From the NCBI GenBank assembly GCA_028283825.1, contig JAPWJW010000001.1, positions 124,001 through 188,000 of the forward strand: a DNA stretch of 64,000 nt, read 5' to 3'. The notes under the pieces are model-generated. The model had not been told where the DNA came from, did no database searches, and worked only from the letters and a program-made list of their open reading frames with translations. Below, piece by piece: positions 17,731-27,528 of the stretch; positions within the stretch are counted from its first letter, which is position 1; every line of letters begins with the position of its first letter. A program made the translations under genes and the position numbers. Source of the stretch: Azospirillaceae bacterium. GTDB lineage: Bacteria; Pseudomonadota; Alphaproteobacteria; Azospirillales; Azospirillaceae.

Positions 17731-19250
17731 CCCCCGCCCTGACGCTGGAAAACGTCACCAAGCGTTATGCCAACGGCACGCTGGCCAACAGCGATGTCAG
17801 CTTCACCGTCGTCGCCGGGGAAATCCACGCCCTGGTGGGGGAGAATGGCGCCGGCAAATCCACAATCATGAAGATGCTGTACGGGCTGGAGCGGCCGACC
17901 GCCGGCACCCTGCGCGTCGATGGCCGACCGGTGGATTTCCGCCACCCCGCCGACGCCATCGCCGCCGGCATCGGCCTGGTGGCCCAGCACCTGAACCTGG
18001 TGCCGTCGCTGAGCGTGGCGGAAAACGTGGTGCTGGGCCAGGAACCCCGACGGCCGGGCGGACGGCTGGACCGGGCCGCGGCCCTGGCGCGCGTGGCGGA
18101 GTTGGCCCGGCAGTCCGGCCTGGAGGTCGATCCGGCCGCGACGGTGGCAAGCCTGCCCCTGGGCATCCGCCAGCGGGTGGAGATCCTGAAGGTGCTGCAT
18201 CGTGGCGCCCGTTTCCTGCTGCTGGACGAGCCGACCGCCGTCCTGACCCCGCCGGAGGTGGCCGGCCTGTTCGACGCCCTGCGCCGCATGGCGGCGGCGG
18301 GCCGCACCGTCCTGATCATCACCCACAAGCTGGATGAGGTGCGGGCCCTGTCCCACCACGTCACCGCCCTGCGCCAGGGCCGGGTGACGGGTGGCGGCCG
18401 TACCGCCGACCTGGACGGGGACGCGCTGGCCCGCCTGGTCATGGGTGTCGATCCGGCGCCGCCCGTCACGGGTCGCGACCGTCCGGTGGGCGCCCGCCGC
18501 CTGGCCGTGCGCAACCTCACCCACGTTAACGCGGCAGGATCGATCCGCCTGCGCAACGTTTCCTTCGAGATCGCCGCCGGTGAAATCCTGGGCGTCGCCG
18601 GGGTGGAGGGCAACGGCCAGAACACGCTGGCCCGCCTGCTGTCGGGGACGGAGGCGCCCAGCGCCGGCGAGGCACTGCTGGACGGCCGGCCCATCACCGG
18701 CCGGGGCGTGCGCGCAGCCCGCGCAGCCGGCGTGGCCGTGGTGACGGAGGACAGGCTGCATGACGGCGTGGCCCCCGCCCTCAGCATCGCCCAGAACCTG
18801 ATGGCGACCCGCCATGACCGGGCGCCGCTGGCCCGCCACGGCCTGATCGACCGGGGCGCCGTCCATCGCTGGGCGACGGGGGTGATCCAGGCCTTCGGCG
18901 TGCGCGCCACCGGGCCGGACCAGCCCATGGGCGCGCTGTCGGGCGGCAACATGCAGAAGCTGATCCTGGCGCGGGAGGTGGCGGACAACCCGGCCCTGCT
19001 GCTCGCCAGCCAACCCACGCGCGGCGTGGACGCGGCGGCGTCCGCCAGCCTGCGCCAGCGCCTGCGAACCTTGCGCGATCAGGGGGCGGCCATCCTGCTG
19101 ATCTCCGCCGACCTGGAGGAGATATTGGCCCTGTCCGACCGTGTGGCCGTGCTGTATCGCGGGTCCATCGTCGCCACCTTCGCCACCGGCACGGTGGATG
19201 CCCACACCCTGGGCCTGCACATGACGGGCCTGGCGGAGGGTGTGGCATGA
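17727..19250 (+). CDS. Nucleoside ABC transporter, double ATP-binding protein
   Basis: A 507-residue fusion of two ABC domains, as in RbsA/YufO/NupA-type importers. Domain 1 has a full Walker A (GENGAGKST, residues 38-46). Domain 2 has a degenerate Walker A (GVEGNGQNT at 292-300, no Lys), usual for this family, together with an intact LSGGNMQK signature. It energises import with the permeases at 19247 and 20336. It overlaps both neighbours by ATGA. Confidence 0.92.
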   Translation: MTPALTLENVTKRYANGTLANSDVSFTVVAGEIHALVGENGAGKSTIMKMLYGLERPTAGTLRVDGRPVDFRHPADAIAAGIGLVAQHLNLVPSLSVAENVVLGQEPRRPGGRLDRAAALARVAELARQSGLEVDPAATVASLPLGIRQRVEILKVLHRGARFLLLDEPTAVLTPPEVAGLFDALRRMAAAGRTVLIITHKLDEVRALSHHVTALRQGRVTGGGRTADLDGDALARLVMGVDPAPPVTGRDRPVGARRLAVRNLTHVNAAGSIRLRNVSFEIAAGEILGVAGVEGNGQNTLARLLSGTEAPSAGEALLDGRPITGRGVRAARAAGVAVVTEDRLHDGVAPALSIAQNLMATRHDRAPLARHGLIDRGAVHRWATGVIQAFGVRATGPDQPMGALSGGNMQKLILAREVADNPALLLASQPTRGVDAAASASLRQRLRTLRDQGAAILLISADLEEILALSDRVAVLYRGSIVATFATGTVDAHTLGLHMTGLAEGVA

Positions 19251-20339
19251 CCGCCGCCCACGAGATCACCCGCGTGGTCCTGGCCATCGCCCTGGCCCTG
19301 CTGCTGGGTTTCCTGCTGACCGCCTGTGTCAGCGCGGAACCGCTGACTGCCTTCCGCGCCCTGCTGACGGGGCCCCTGCCCACCCTGGCGCACGCGCCCG
19401 ACGGTCATATGGTGGTGCGCCGCCTGGTGCGGTTCGGCGCCTGGCTGGAGGATGCGACCACCCTGACCCTGGTGGGCCTGGCGGTCGCCATCCCCTTCCG
19501 CGCCCGCCAAATTCTCCCTGGGCGCCGACGGCCAGCTGTTCATGGGGGCACTGGCAGCGGCAGCGGTCAGCCTGGCGCTGGACGGCGCGCCCGCCGTCAT
19601 CGCCCTGCCCCTGGCCCTACTGGCGGCGGCCCTGGGTGGTGCGGCCTGGGGCCTGCTGCCCGGCCTGCTGAAGACGGCGGTGGAGGCCAATGAGATCGTC
19701 ACCACCCTGATGCTGAACGTGGTGGCGGTGCAGATCTACCGCCTGGTGGTGGGGCATGTGCTGAACGATCCCACGGCCGGCTTCATCACCACCCCGGCCC
19801 TGCCCGACGCCGCCACCCTGGCGCCCCTGATCCCCCGCACCAACGTCACCGCCATGGCGGGCCTGGCGCTGGCCGCCACCGCCGCGGCCGCCTTCCTCCT
19901 ACACCGCACAACCCTGGGCTTCGCCATCGACCTGGTGGGGGCCAACCCATGGTTCGCGGCACGGGCCGGCGTGGCGGTGCCGCGCGCCATCGCCCTGTCC
20001 TTCGCGCTGGGCGGCCTGTTCGCCGGCCTGGGCGGCTTCCACGTTTCCAACGCCCTGCTGCAACGCCTGCCCATCGATCTGACGCCGGGCATCGGCTTCG
20101 ACGGCATCGTCGTGGCCCTGCTGGCCCGCAACCGGGTGGCCGCCATCCCCCTGGCCGCCCTGGCCTACGCCTATCTGCGGGTGGGCGCCCAAGCGATGGA
20201 GCGCACCACCGATGTCCCGCGTGAGATGGTGCAGGTCATCCAGGCGCTGATCATCCTGTTCGTCGTATCGGACCGCCTGTGGCCCCTGGCGCGCCAGGGG
20301 GCCGCCGCCCTGCGCCAGCGATGGGGGGCCGCGTCATGA
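19247..20339 (+). pseudogene. Nucleoside ABC transporter permease 1, interrupted by a 1-base insertion
   Basis: ATG 19247 starts a polytopic permease of the NupB/YufP class, but after VAIPFRARQ the frame shifts at an extra A in the AAA run at 19509-19511. Removing one A restores RARQFSLGADGQLFMGA, a hallmark of this family (the first frame continues in nonsense), and then the rest of the membrane protein to 20339, 363 residues in total. The preserved downstream frame, ATGA overlaps on both sides and intact neighbours suggest a sequencing error or a very recent mutation. If real, import would be lost unless translation restarts near ATG 19542. Confidence 0.82.
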
Positions 20340-21337
20340 GCCTGGACCTGATCGCCAGCGGCACCATCGCCGCCACCCTGGCCGTGGCCGTGCTGCGCGC
20401 CGCGACACCGCTGGTGTTCGCCGCCCTGGGCAGCCTGGTGTCGGAACTGGCCGGCTGCATCAACGTGGCGCTGGAAGGGTCGATTCTGGTCGCCGCCTTC
20501 TGTGGCGTGGTGGTGTCGGCCTATTCCGCGCAGTGGTGGCCGGACGCACCCCTGTGGCTGCACCCCTGGCTGGGGGCGGCGGCCGGGCTGGCGGCGGGGG
20601 CCGCGCTGGCCGGCATGCTGGCCGTCTTCCACCTGGAACTGGGCGCCGACCTGATCGTGGCCGGCGTGGCCCTGAACATCCTGGCCCAGGGGCTGACCGT
20701 CCTGCTGATGGCGGCGCTGACGGGTGACAAGGGATCGACGGCCAGCCTGGCCAGCTTCGCCCTGCCCAGCCTGCATTGGCCGGGGGTGGACGAGGTGCCG
20801 GTGCTGGGCGTCCTGCTGAACGGCGACGGCGGCGGCCACAACGTGCTGGTCTATGGCGTCCTCCTGGCCCCCCTGGCCATCGGCTGGACCCTACGCCACA
20901 CCCTCTTCGGCCTACGCCTGCGCGCCACGGGGGAGAATGCGGAGGCGGCCCTGGCCGCCGGCCTGGCCGTGAAGCGCCTGCGCTACGCGGCCCTGCTGTT
21001 GAGCGGCCTGCTGGCCGGGGCCAGCGGCGTCTTCCTGGGCATGGGCTACCTGACCCTGTTTCAGGCCGACATGGCGGCCGGGCGCGGCTATCTGGCGCTG
21101 GCGGCCGTCTTCCTGGGCGCCCGCCGGCCGCTGGGCACGGTGATCGCGGCCCTGGTGTTCGGCGCCAGCGGCGTGGCTGCCGCCCAGTTGGGCCTGCTGG
21201 CCATCCCGGCGGAGGTGGTCTTCATGATCCCGCCGCTGGTCACCATCGCCGCCCTGGTCCTGGTCAATGTGCGCCGCCGCCGGGCCCAGCGCCGTCGCAC
21301 CGCCGCGGTGCTGGCCACCCTTTCCAACCCGACATGA
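20336..21337 (+). CDS. Nucleoside ABC transporter permease 2
   Basis: A 333-residue membrane protein of the NupC/YufQ class with about eight to nine hydrophobic segments and the family pattern AATPLVFAALGSLVSELAG followed by INVALEG. It pairs with the 19247 permease to form a heterodimeric channel. ATG 20336 is chosen from the ATGA overlap with the upstream stop; its own stop overlaps the next start the same way. Confidence 0.9.
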   Translation: MSLDLIASGTIAATLAVAVLRAATPLVFAALGSLVSELAGCINVALEGSILVAAFCGVVVSAYSAQWWPDAPLWLHPWLGAAAGLAAGAALAGMLAVFHLELGADLIVAGVALNILAQGLTVLLMAALTGDKGSTASLASFALPSLHWPGVDEVPVLGVLLNGDGGGHNVLVYGVLLAPLAIGWTLRHTLFGLRLRATGENAEAALAAGLAVKRLRYAALLLSGLLAGASGVFLGMGYLTLFQADMAAGRGYLALAAVFLGARRPLGTVIAALVFGASGVAAAQLGLLAIPAEVVFMIPPLVTIAALVLVNVRRRRAQRRRTAAVLATLSNPT

Positions 21338-22407
21338 GTTTCCCCATGAGCGCTGACATCCTGCACGACAAGATCGCCGGTTCCCTGCTGTTGGCCGGCA
21401 TGGGCGACGCCCTGGGTGCCCCTACCGAACAATGGTCGATGGCGGAGATCCTGGCGGCCCACGGCGGACCGCTCACCCGCTTCGTCGAACCCACGCCGGA
21501 CACCTTCGCCGGCGCCAATGCCGGCAAGACGGGGGAGGTCACCGACGACGCCAGCCAGATGTATTACCTGGCCCGCGCCCTGGTGCGGGGCGGCGGCGAC
21601 CTGGATCAGGCCGGCTGGATCGCCTGCCTGCTGGACTGGGCCGACACCTCGCCCAAGGCCGGCTTCATGGGGCCCAGCACCGTGGGCGTGGTGGCGGCGC
21701 TCCGCGCCGGCACCGACCCCGCACTGGTGGGTGTCATCGGCCGGTCGCGGCGCAAGATGACCACCATCGGCACCACCAACGGTGCCGCCATGCGGGTGGC
21801 ACCGGCCGGCCTGGTGCATCCCGGCGATATCGAGGGCGCCTGCGCCCAGACGCTGGTGACCTGCCTGCCGTCCCACGACACCGACGTCGCCATCGCCGCC
21901 GCCTGCGCCATCGCCGCCGGGGCCGCCCAGGCGCTGGTGACGGACGACATCGCCGCCGTGGTCGCCGCTTGCGTGGAGGGCGGCCGACGGGGGGCCGCCC
22001 TGGCCGCGACCCATGCGCGGGTGGGCCCCGGCCCGCGTTTCCAGGCCCGGCTGGAGCAAGCGCTGGACATCGCCGCCACCGCCGGCGACGACCTGGCCTT
22101 CCTGCGCGCCCTGGATGAGCGCATCGGCGCATCCGTCCTGGCGGCGGAATCCGTGCCCGCCGCCATCGCCATCCTGGCCTACGCCCAGGGCGACCCGCTG
22201 CGCACCATCGCCCTGTCGGCCACGGTGGGCAACGACACCGATTCCATCGCCACCATGGCCGGCGCGCTGGCCGGCGCGCTCAAGGGTGCCACGGCGCTGC
22301 CGGCCGACCTGACGGTGGAATTCCGGGCGGTGAACGGGCGGGAGTATGACCTGGACGGGCTGGCGAACGGGCTGGCGGCCATCGCCCGCCGGCGGCTGGC
22401 CGCATGA
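21334..22407 (+). CDS. ADP-ribosylglycohydrolase-family protein
   Basis: A 357-residue protein of the DraG/ARH family. The opening region carries GSLLLAGMGDALGAPTE, followed by a TDDASQMYYLA metal-binding motif and a late GNDTDSIATMAGALAGA motif whose Asp residues normally hold two Mg ions. ATG 21334 overlaps the upstream stop by ATGA; ATG 21346 is an alternative. Family members remove ADP-ribose from proteins or small molecules or hydrolyse related N- or O-glycosidic bonds. In this catabolic operon it more likely cleaves a ribosyl bond of the imported substrate than controls nitrogenase. Confidence 0.85.
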   Translation: MSFPMSADILHDKIAGSLLLAGMGDALGAPTEQWSMAEILAAHGGPLTRFVEPTPDTFAGANAGKTGEVTDDASQMYYLARALVRGGGDLDQAGWIACLLDWADTSPKAGFMGPSTVGVVAALRAGTDPALVGVIGRSRRKMTTIGTTNGAAMRVAPAGLVHPGDIEGACAQTLVTCLPSHDTDVAIAAACAIAAGAAQALVTDDIAAVVAACVEGGRRGAALAATHARVGPGPRFQARLEQALDIAATAGDDLAFLRALDERIGASVLAAESVPAAIAILAYAQGDPLRTIALSATVGNDTDSIATMAGALAGALKGATALPADLTVEFRAVNGREYDLDGLANGLAAIARRRLAA

Positions 22408-23456
22408 CGGTCGTCGACGACATCATGCCGCTAGCCGCCACGGCGGCGGAGGTCGCGGACACCCCGGCAGCCATTGGCCGGGCCCTGGCGCGGCTGGCCG
22501 ATCCGGTGGCCGGGCTGGCGGCCGCGCTGACGGCACACGGCATCACGCGCCTGATCATAACCGGATCGGGCGACAGCCTGTCCGCCGGCCACATGGCGGC
22601 GCCGGCCTTCGCCGCCTATGCCGGCATCCCCTGCCAGGCGGTCCCGGCCCATGAGCTGGTGGCCTACGGCCATCCGGACCTGGGGCCCGGCACCGCCGTG
22701 GCGGTGGTCAGTTCCAGCGGCCGGCCGGGCCCAGCCCATGACGCGCTGGACCGCGCCCGGCACAGCGGCGCCTTCGTCATCGGCATCAGCGACCGGGACA
22801 CGCCCGGCAACCCTTTCCTGGCAGTGTCGGCAGGCAGCCTGTGCCCCGGTGCCGCCAAGGCCGGCATCCCCACCCAGGCGACCAGCGCCACCCTGGCCAC
22901 GCTGTTCCTGTTGGCGATCGACTGGGGCGGCGCGCGGACACCGGCGGGCGTCCGCGCGCAATTGGCCGCGATGCCCACCCTGCTGGAACAGGTGCGCCAT
23001 CGGGGCCGTGACGCCGCAGGCACCCTGGGCGTCACGCTGCCGCGTCATCGCATGCTGCACATCGTGGGCGCCGGACCCAACGCCGGCACGGCGCACGCGG
23101 TGGCCGACCTGTTGACCGCCGCAGCGGCATTGGCCGCCCTGCCGCATGAGGCGGAGGAGTTCCAACACGCGCTGCGCCCCTGGGCCCTGGGGCGGGACGA
23201 TCTGGTGCTGGCACTGGTGCCGCCCGGCGCGCGAACCGCCCCCCGGCTGCTTGACGCCATACGGGTGGCGGAGGCGGCGGGCGCCCGTGCCGTGACGCTG
23301 GGTGGTCCCGACCATCCCCTGCCGGTGGTGGATGAGTTCCTGTCACCCCTGCCCCTGCTGATGCTGGCGCAGGAGATGACGCTGGCGGCCGGCGATGCCG
23401 TGGCACAGGCTGGTAGCGGCTTCCGCACCTCATCCAGCCAGGCAAGGCTTCCATGA
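22404..23456 (+). CDS. Double-SIS sugar isomerase/deglycase-like protein
   Basis: A 350-residue protein with two SIS (phosphosugar-binding) domains, like the isomerase half of GlmS, AgaS or FrlB. The first domain shows GSGDSLSAGHMAAP near residue 53 and VSSSGRPGPAHDAL; the second begins near HIVGAGPNAGTAHAVADL. It lacks a glutaminase domain. In this operon it could isomerise or deglycate the phosphosugar made by the adjacent PfkB kinase. The exact reaction is unknown. ATGA overlaps occur on both sides. Confidence 0.78.
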   Translation: MTVVDDIMPLAATAAEVADTPAAIGRALARLADPVAGLAAALTAHGITRLIITGSGDSLSAGHMAAPAFAAYAGIPCQAVPAHELVAYGHPDLGPGTAVAVVSSSGRPGPAHDALDRARHSGAFVIGISDRDTPGNPFLAVSAGSLCPGAAKAGIPTQATSATLATLFLLAIDWGGARTPAGVRAQLAAMPTLLEQVRHRGRDAAGTLGVTLPRHRMLHIVGAGPNAGTAHAVADLLTAAAALAALPHEAEEFQHALRPWALGRDDLVLALVPPGARTAPRLLDAIRVAEAAGARAVTLGGPDHPLPVVDEFLSPLPLLMLAQEMTLAAGDAVAQAGSGFRTSSSQARLP

Positions 23457-24406
23457 TGTTTCCCGGCGCCCGGCGTTTCGACCTGCTGGCCTTTGGCGAC
23501 CCCACCATTGACCTGGTGTTCGCCGTGGAACACGCCCCGGCGGCGGATGAAAAGGTCCTGGGCCGGCGCCTGCCCCCCCAGGCCGGCGGCACGGCGGCCA
23601 ATGTCGCCTGCGCGGCGGCCCGCCTGGGGGCCGGTGCCGCCGCCTACGGCCGGGTGGGGGCGGATGCCGACGGCGATTTCCTGGTACGGGAATTCCAGCG
23701 TTTCGGCGTTGACACCAACCTGGTCCGCCGGGTGCCCTGCCCCTGCGCCACCGCCGCCGTCATGGTCGATGACGCGGGTGAGAAGGCCCTGGTCTACGCG
23801 CCCATTCCGGGACCGGTTCTGGACGGGACAACCCTGCCCGCCGCCCTGGGCCAGGCACGCCTGGTCTACGCCATGCCTTATGACCTGGCGGAGTTCACGA
23901 CGCTCAGCACGCTGGCCCGCGCCGCCGGCACCACCGTCGCCATCGATGTGGAGGCGGCGGTCGCCCCCACGCCCGCCGCTTTCCAGGCCTTGGCCCCCTG
24001 GGCCGACATCGTGTTCTTCAACGAACGCGGCTTCCGGGCTGCGACCGGCCAGCCGCCCGGCCTTGACACGTTGCGCGCCGTGCTGGGCGGCACGGGGCGT
24101 CCGGGGCCGGCCCTGGCGGTGGTGACCCTGGGCGCGCGGGGCGCCCTGGCGGCCACCCGGGACCAGACCGTCGAACAGCCGGCGTTCCCAACCCGCCTGG
24201 TGGATGCGACCGGTGCCGGCGATTGTTTCAACGGGGCCTGCCTGGCCGCCCTGCTGCAAGGGCATTCCTTGACCGCCGCCCTGCGCTTCGCCGCCGCCGC
24301 CGCCGGCCTGGCGGTCACCGCCCTAGGCGCCCGATCCGCCATCCCCGGCAGGCAGGCGGTCGCCACACTCATCTCAAGGGGCCCCGGCCCGGACCCAACC
24401 GCATGA
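23453..24406 (+). CDS. PfkB/ribokinase-family carbohydrate kinase
   Basis: A 317-residue sugar kinase. The N-terminal Gly motif GGTAANVACAAARLGAG and the C-terminal DATGAGDCFNGACLA motif (catalytic Asp in GAGD) are both intact. It would phosphorylate the sugar released by the nucleoside hydrolase or ADP-ribosylglycohydrolase-like enzyme, for example ribose or a nucleoside. It is the last gene of the LacI-regulated operon, which ends at 24406. Confidence 0.85.
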   Translation: MMFPGARRFDLLAFGDPTIDLVFAVEHAPAADEKVLGRRLPPQAGGTAANVACAAARLGAGAAAYGRVGADADGDFLVREFQRFGVDTNLVRRVPCPCATAAVMVDDAGEKALVYAPIPGPVLDGTTLPAALGQARLVYAMPYDLAEFTTLSTLARAAGTTVAIDVEAAVAPTPAAFQALAPWADIVFFNERGFRAATGQPPGLDTLRAVLGGTGRPGPALAVVTLGARGALAATRDQTVEQPAFPTRLVDATGAGDCFNGACLAALLQGHSLTAALRFAAAAAGLAVTALGARSAIPGRQAVATLISRGPGPDPTA

Positions 24407-24631
24407 CCAATGGGGCGCACACGCAGGCAAGATTACTGGCGACGTTGGACGAGCAAGTGCGAAGTCCCAAGATAGCGTCCCCGGAGTGTGTCTCACGCGC
24501 CTTGGACATGGGCGTATTTCCTGATCAAGATCAGTTACTTATACCAAGAGTGCGGGGCTGTTGAGATAAAGTCCGATGAAGCAGTGGCTTGAGGAGGCGA
24601 GCGGCGGCTGCATCGTCGTGTGTCATTTTGG

Positions 24632-26456
24632 CTACTCCACGGATCGCATAGATAGGGCGGCTGTCCCGCCGCCGGCGTCGGAAACCGCGACAGCACTGTC
24701 CGCGCGTCGTTCCGCCCAGTGCGCTTTGGCTTGCCCAATGAAGTCTTGGAAGCGCGGGAAATGTGCCCGCATCGCGAAGCCGGGAACCGCGTCGTCCATC
24801 TGCCGCCATAGCTTAGGCCAATCCTGCCGTCGCAAGATATCTCCCAAAAAGCGGGCTTGAGAAACATTGAAGGGAATGGCGCAACCGGCTGGGAACAGGC
24901 CAGCGACCTCATGCAGGATATTGCTGTAAATAATTGGCAGCCCCGCAGAACCGAAGGCAAGCGCGCGTGATGGAACCGTTGTCCGTGGAAATAGAGAATA
25001 AAAATCACGTACCCTCGCGGCTTTCCATTTTAACGACGATATCATCGAAGACGTCAAAATTGCCAACGCACCAGCCTGCGTGGTAGCGAGATATTTCCCA
25101 AATCAATTCCTGCTGATCAATGATCTGGCGATGCACATGCAAATGACGGGCCTCTTCTTCGGGAAGACTATCCCTGAAGACCCAGCTAGCTGGAGAACCG
25201 GTATAGTAATGTAGATCCAAACCCTGCCGCAGCAGTTCACGAATAACCGCGCGCAAGTCCGTCCCCGGGTCCGACACCTCGTCCGCGATGGGACTTACCA
25301 GGGCAAGCGAGAACGATTCCGTTCGGGGTGGCCGCCGCTTATGAGCGGGGAGATTGTAGCGCAGGAAGCCGATGAAGGGACAGCGCCCACCCGATTGCCG
25401 TATCATGAAGTCGACGAGATGTTGGTTGGCGCATCCGACATGCACGCCGTCAGCCCGGCGAATGGCAGCGGCCCAGGCCGCCAGCGCCGGTTGCTCGTAT
25501 TCCCAGTCCTTAATGGCCGGTTTGATCGGATCATAAAGACACAATATCCGCGGCGCGTTGATCATTTCCAACATCGCCGCCGTATAAGCATAGTGCCAGG
25601 TCGCCCGCTCAAAACTCCACGACGCGTGAAGAAAGCCGTCATTGAGGAACCACCACGGACAGTGGTCGAGAACTTGCGCCAGGTACAGGTTTTCAATCAG
25701 ATTGACGGGATAGACGGCTTTGGCTCCGAGCAGGTGAAGATCTGTCTGCTTGATGCCCAAGCCAGCGTTTTCCTTGAATCTGGATAGAATAACGACGTCA
25801 TAACCGGCATCGCGCAAAGCCGAGACCGTTGAGACGTAAGGAGGCGTAAAACGATGGCAAAGAATAATAAATGGATTATCAAATTCCCTTATCACCCCTT
25901 CTAATTCGCGCGCATTTCTTATTGAGTTCTCCGAAACAATTACCGAATCATCCAAAATGTCATAGATGCTTATAGTTTTTTCTGCGGGCAATTGGGCTGA
26001 AAATAATCCACGGATTTTTTGATCCACCGTGCCAATCAGAATGCAATCCACGTCATCGAGTTGCGCTTGCAGGGAGGGTAGGTCGATGACGGCCGGTGCG
26101 TCGGACATCTGCTTGCCGACCTTGAAATTGTCACAAAGAACGATTTGATCGAATTGCTTCTCGAAAAGCGGGATCAGGGGCTCGAAATAGCCAGGCACGG
26201 GCGCGATGGCTAATTTTCCGACCGGCCGACCAACCGCTGCCTCCACCAATTCCCGCAACCGGCCAGCGTTACCGAGCAGGTGATAAATCGCCCAAATGTC
26301 CAAAGAGTCGGCCTCTGCCGTCCGGATTACGAGGCGCACCCGCTCAACGCATTCCTCGGCAGCCACGCCGGCTTCACGCAGGGCTGTCGCCAGGCGCTGT
26401 TCGAATTCCGCGCGTAGACGATGTGCCAGCGACGGGAGGGGAGTCTCTAACGGCAT
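24632..26456 (-). pseudogene. Glycosyltransferase-like protein of sugar cluster, interrupted by a 1-base insertion
   Basis: From ATG 26456 the frame runs to a stop at 25005, ending MESREGT. An extra base in the CCC run at 25012-25014 explains this: without it the sequence reads MESREVRDFYSLFPRTT and continues through RALAFGSAGLPIIYSNIL to a stop at 24632, 607 residues in total. The restored C-terminal segment (VPSRALAF followed by GLPIIYS) resembles the acceptor end of GT-B-like glycosyltransferases, as in the 37516 gene (YLACGLPVLI). I do not recognise a precise family. It is the last gene of the minus-strand cluster, and local composition near 25.85-26.0 kb is unusually AT-rich. Confidence 0.65.
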
Positions 26457-26493
26457 CACTGTATTCCCGCATCAAGGTGTTTCGGAACGATGA

Positions 26494-27528
26494 TCAGTAC
26501 GGCCCTTTGAAATCATCGGGCCGATCTGTGGTTTCGACCTGATCGGCCTTTCCCAGAAGGGAAAGGGCCGCGCGGACGAGCGTCGACGCCCTTGGATAGA
26601 AACTGGCCTCCAGAACCTGTGATACGGGAGCCGGACAGTCCGCCAGAGCAATGCGCCGCACCGGCGCTTTCAGGAACCCGAACGCCTGCTCCGCCGCCAG
26701 AGCCGCAACCTCGCTCGTGACGCCACACAATTCCCAGCTTGTATCCGCGACAAGCAGCCGCCCGGTCTTGCGCACGGAAGCGAGGATGGTCTCGGAATCA
26801 AGGGGGCGAATGGAACGGAGATCAACCAACTCCGCCTCGACGCCCAGTCTCGCGAGGTCTTTGCAGGCTTGCTCCGCCTCAATCGTCATCAGGGACGTGG
26901 TTACGATGGTGATGTCGCGGCCGGGCCGCAAAACGGCGGCTCGGCCCAGAGGGGTCGGTTCCGGTTCTGACGGCACCGGCCCGGAAACATTGTAAAGAGC
27001 CCGGTGTTCCAGAAGGACCACGGGGCCATCGGCCTGCAGGGCAGCCAGCAGCAGCCCCTTGGCATCGCGGGGCGTCGCCGGCATGGCGACGGTCAGGCCA
27101 GGAAAATGTGCGAGCGGCGCCTGCAGACTCTGGGAGTGGGTCGCCCCCTGTCCCCAGCCTTTACCGATCACGGCGCGCACGACGATGGGTACCGATCCCG
27201 CTTGCCCGCCGTACATGTATGACCACTTCGCCGCCAGGTTGATGAGGTTATCAAAGGCGAGGAACATGAAGTCGTTGCGGGGATGGACGATTAGCGGTCG
27301 CTTGCCAGATGCCGCGGCACCAATGGCGATCCCGGTTAGCGCGTTTTCCATGGCCGGCGCGTCGAAAACCCGGGCGGAGCCGAACCGCTGGTATGCCGCC
27401 GTCGTCGTCCCGAAAATGCCGGACGGATAGTCAACAGCGATGCCCGTGATAAAAATATTCGGATCGCGTTCCATCGCCTGGACAGTCGCCTCGGAGATGG
27501 CTTCGGCATAGGTCAGTATACGGCTCAT
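26494..27528 (-). CDS. TPP-dependent dehydrogenase/transferase E1 beta subunit-like
   Basis: A 344-residue protein of the transketolase C-terminal/E1-beta family (PdhB, AcoB, AviB2-like), starting SRILTYAEAISEATVQAM. It contains the pyrimidine-binding domain with DAPAMENALTGIAIGAA and a transketolase C-terminal domain (ITIVTTSLM). It pairs with the E1-alpha gene upstream, overlapping it by ATGA (ATG 27528). No E2 or E3 subunit is present, so it probably transfers an activated acyl/acetaldehyde unit to a sugar rather than making acyl-CoA, as proposed for E1-like pairs in branched deoxysugar pathways. Confidence 0.82.
   Translation of the reverse strand: MSRILTYAEAISEATVQAMERDPNIFITGIAVDYPSGIFGTTTAAYQRFGSARVFDAPAMENALTGIAIGAAASGKRPLIVHPRNDFMFLAFDNLINLAAKWSYMYGGQAGSVPIVVRAVIGKGWGQGATHSQSLQAPLAHFPGLTVAMPATPRDAKGLLLAALQADGPVVLLEHRALYNVSGPVPSEPEPTPLGRAAVLRPGRDITIVTTSLMTIEAEQACKDLARLGVEAELVDLRSIRPLDSETILASVRKTGRLLVADTSWELCGVTSEVAALAAEQAFGFLKAPVRRIALADCPAPVSQVLEASFYPRASTLVRAALSLLGKADQVETTDRPDDFKGPY

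Noticed and set aside
17445-19220. A 591-codon minus-strand frame opposite the nucleoside ABC ATPase
   Set aside because: Low-complexity shadow; Walker motifs and coupled starts define the + strand gene.
21334-22407. DraG (nitrogenase-reactivating ADP-ribosylglycohydrolase)
   Set aside because: The family match is fair, but it is embedded in a sugar/nucleoside catabolic operon with no DraT or nif gene nearby, so the dinitrogenase role is not supported.
24535-25008. A 157-codon minus-strand frame
   Set aside because: It is a different frame of the interrupted glycosyltransferase-like gene; the frame-corrected reading gives a more protein-like sequence.
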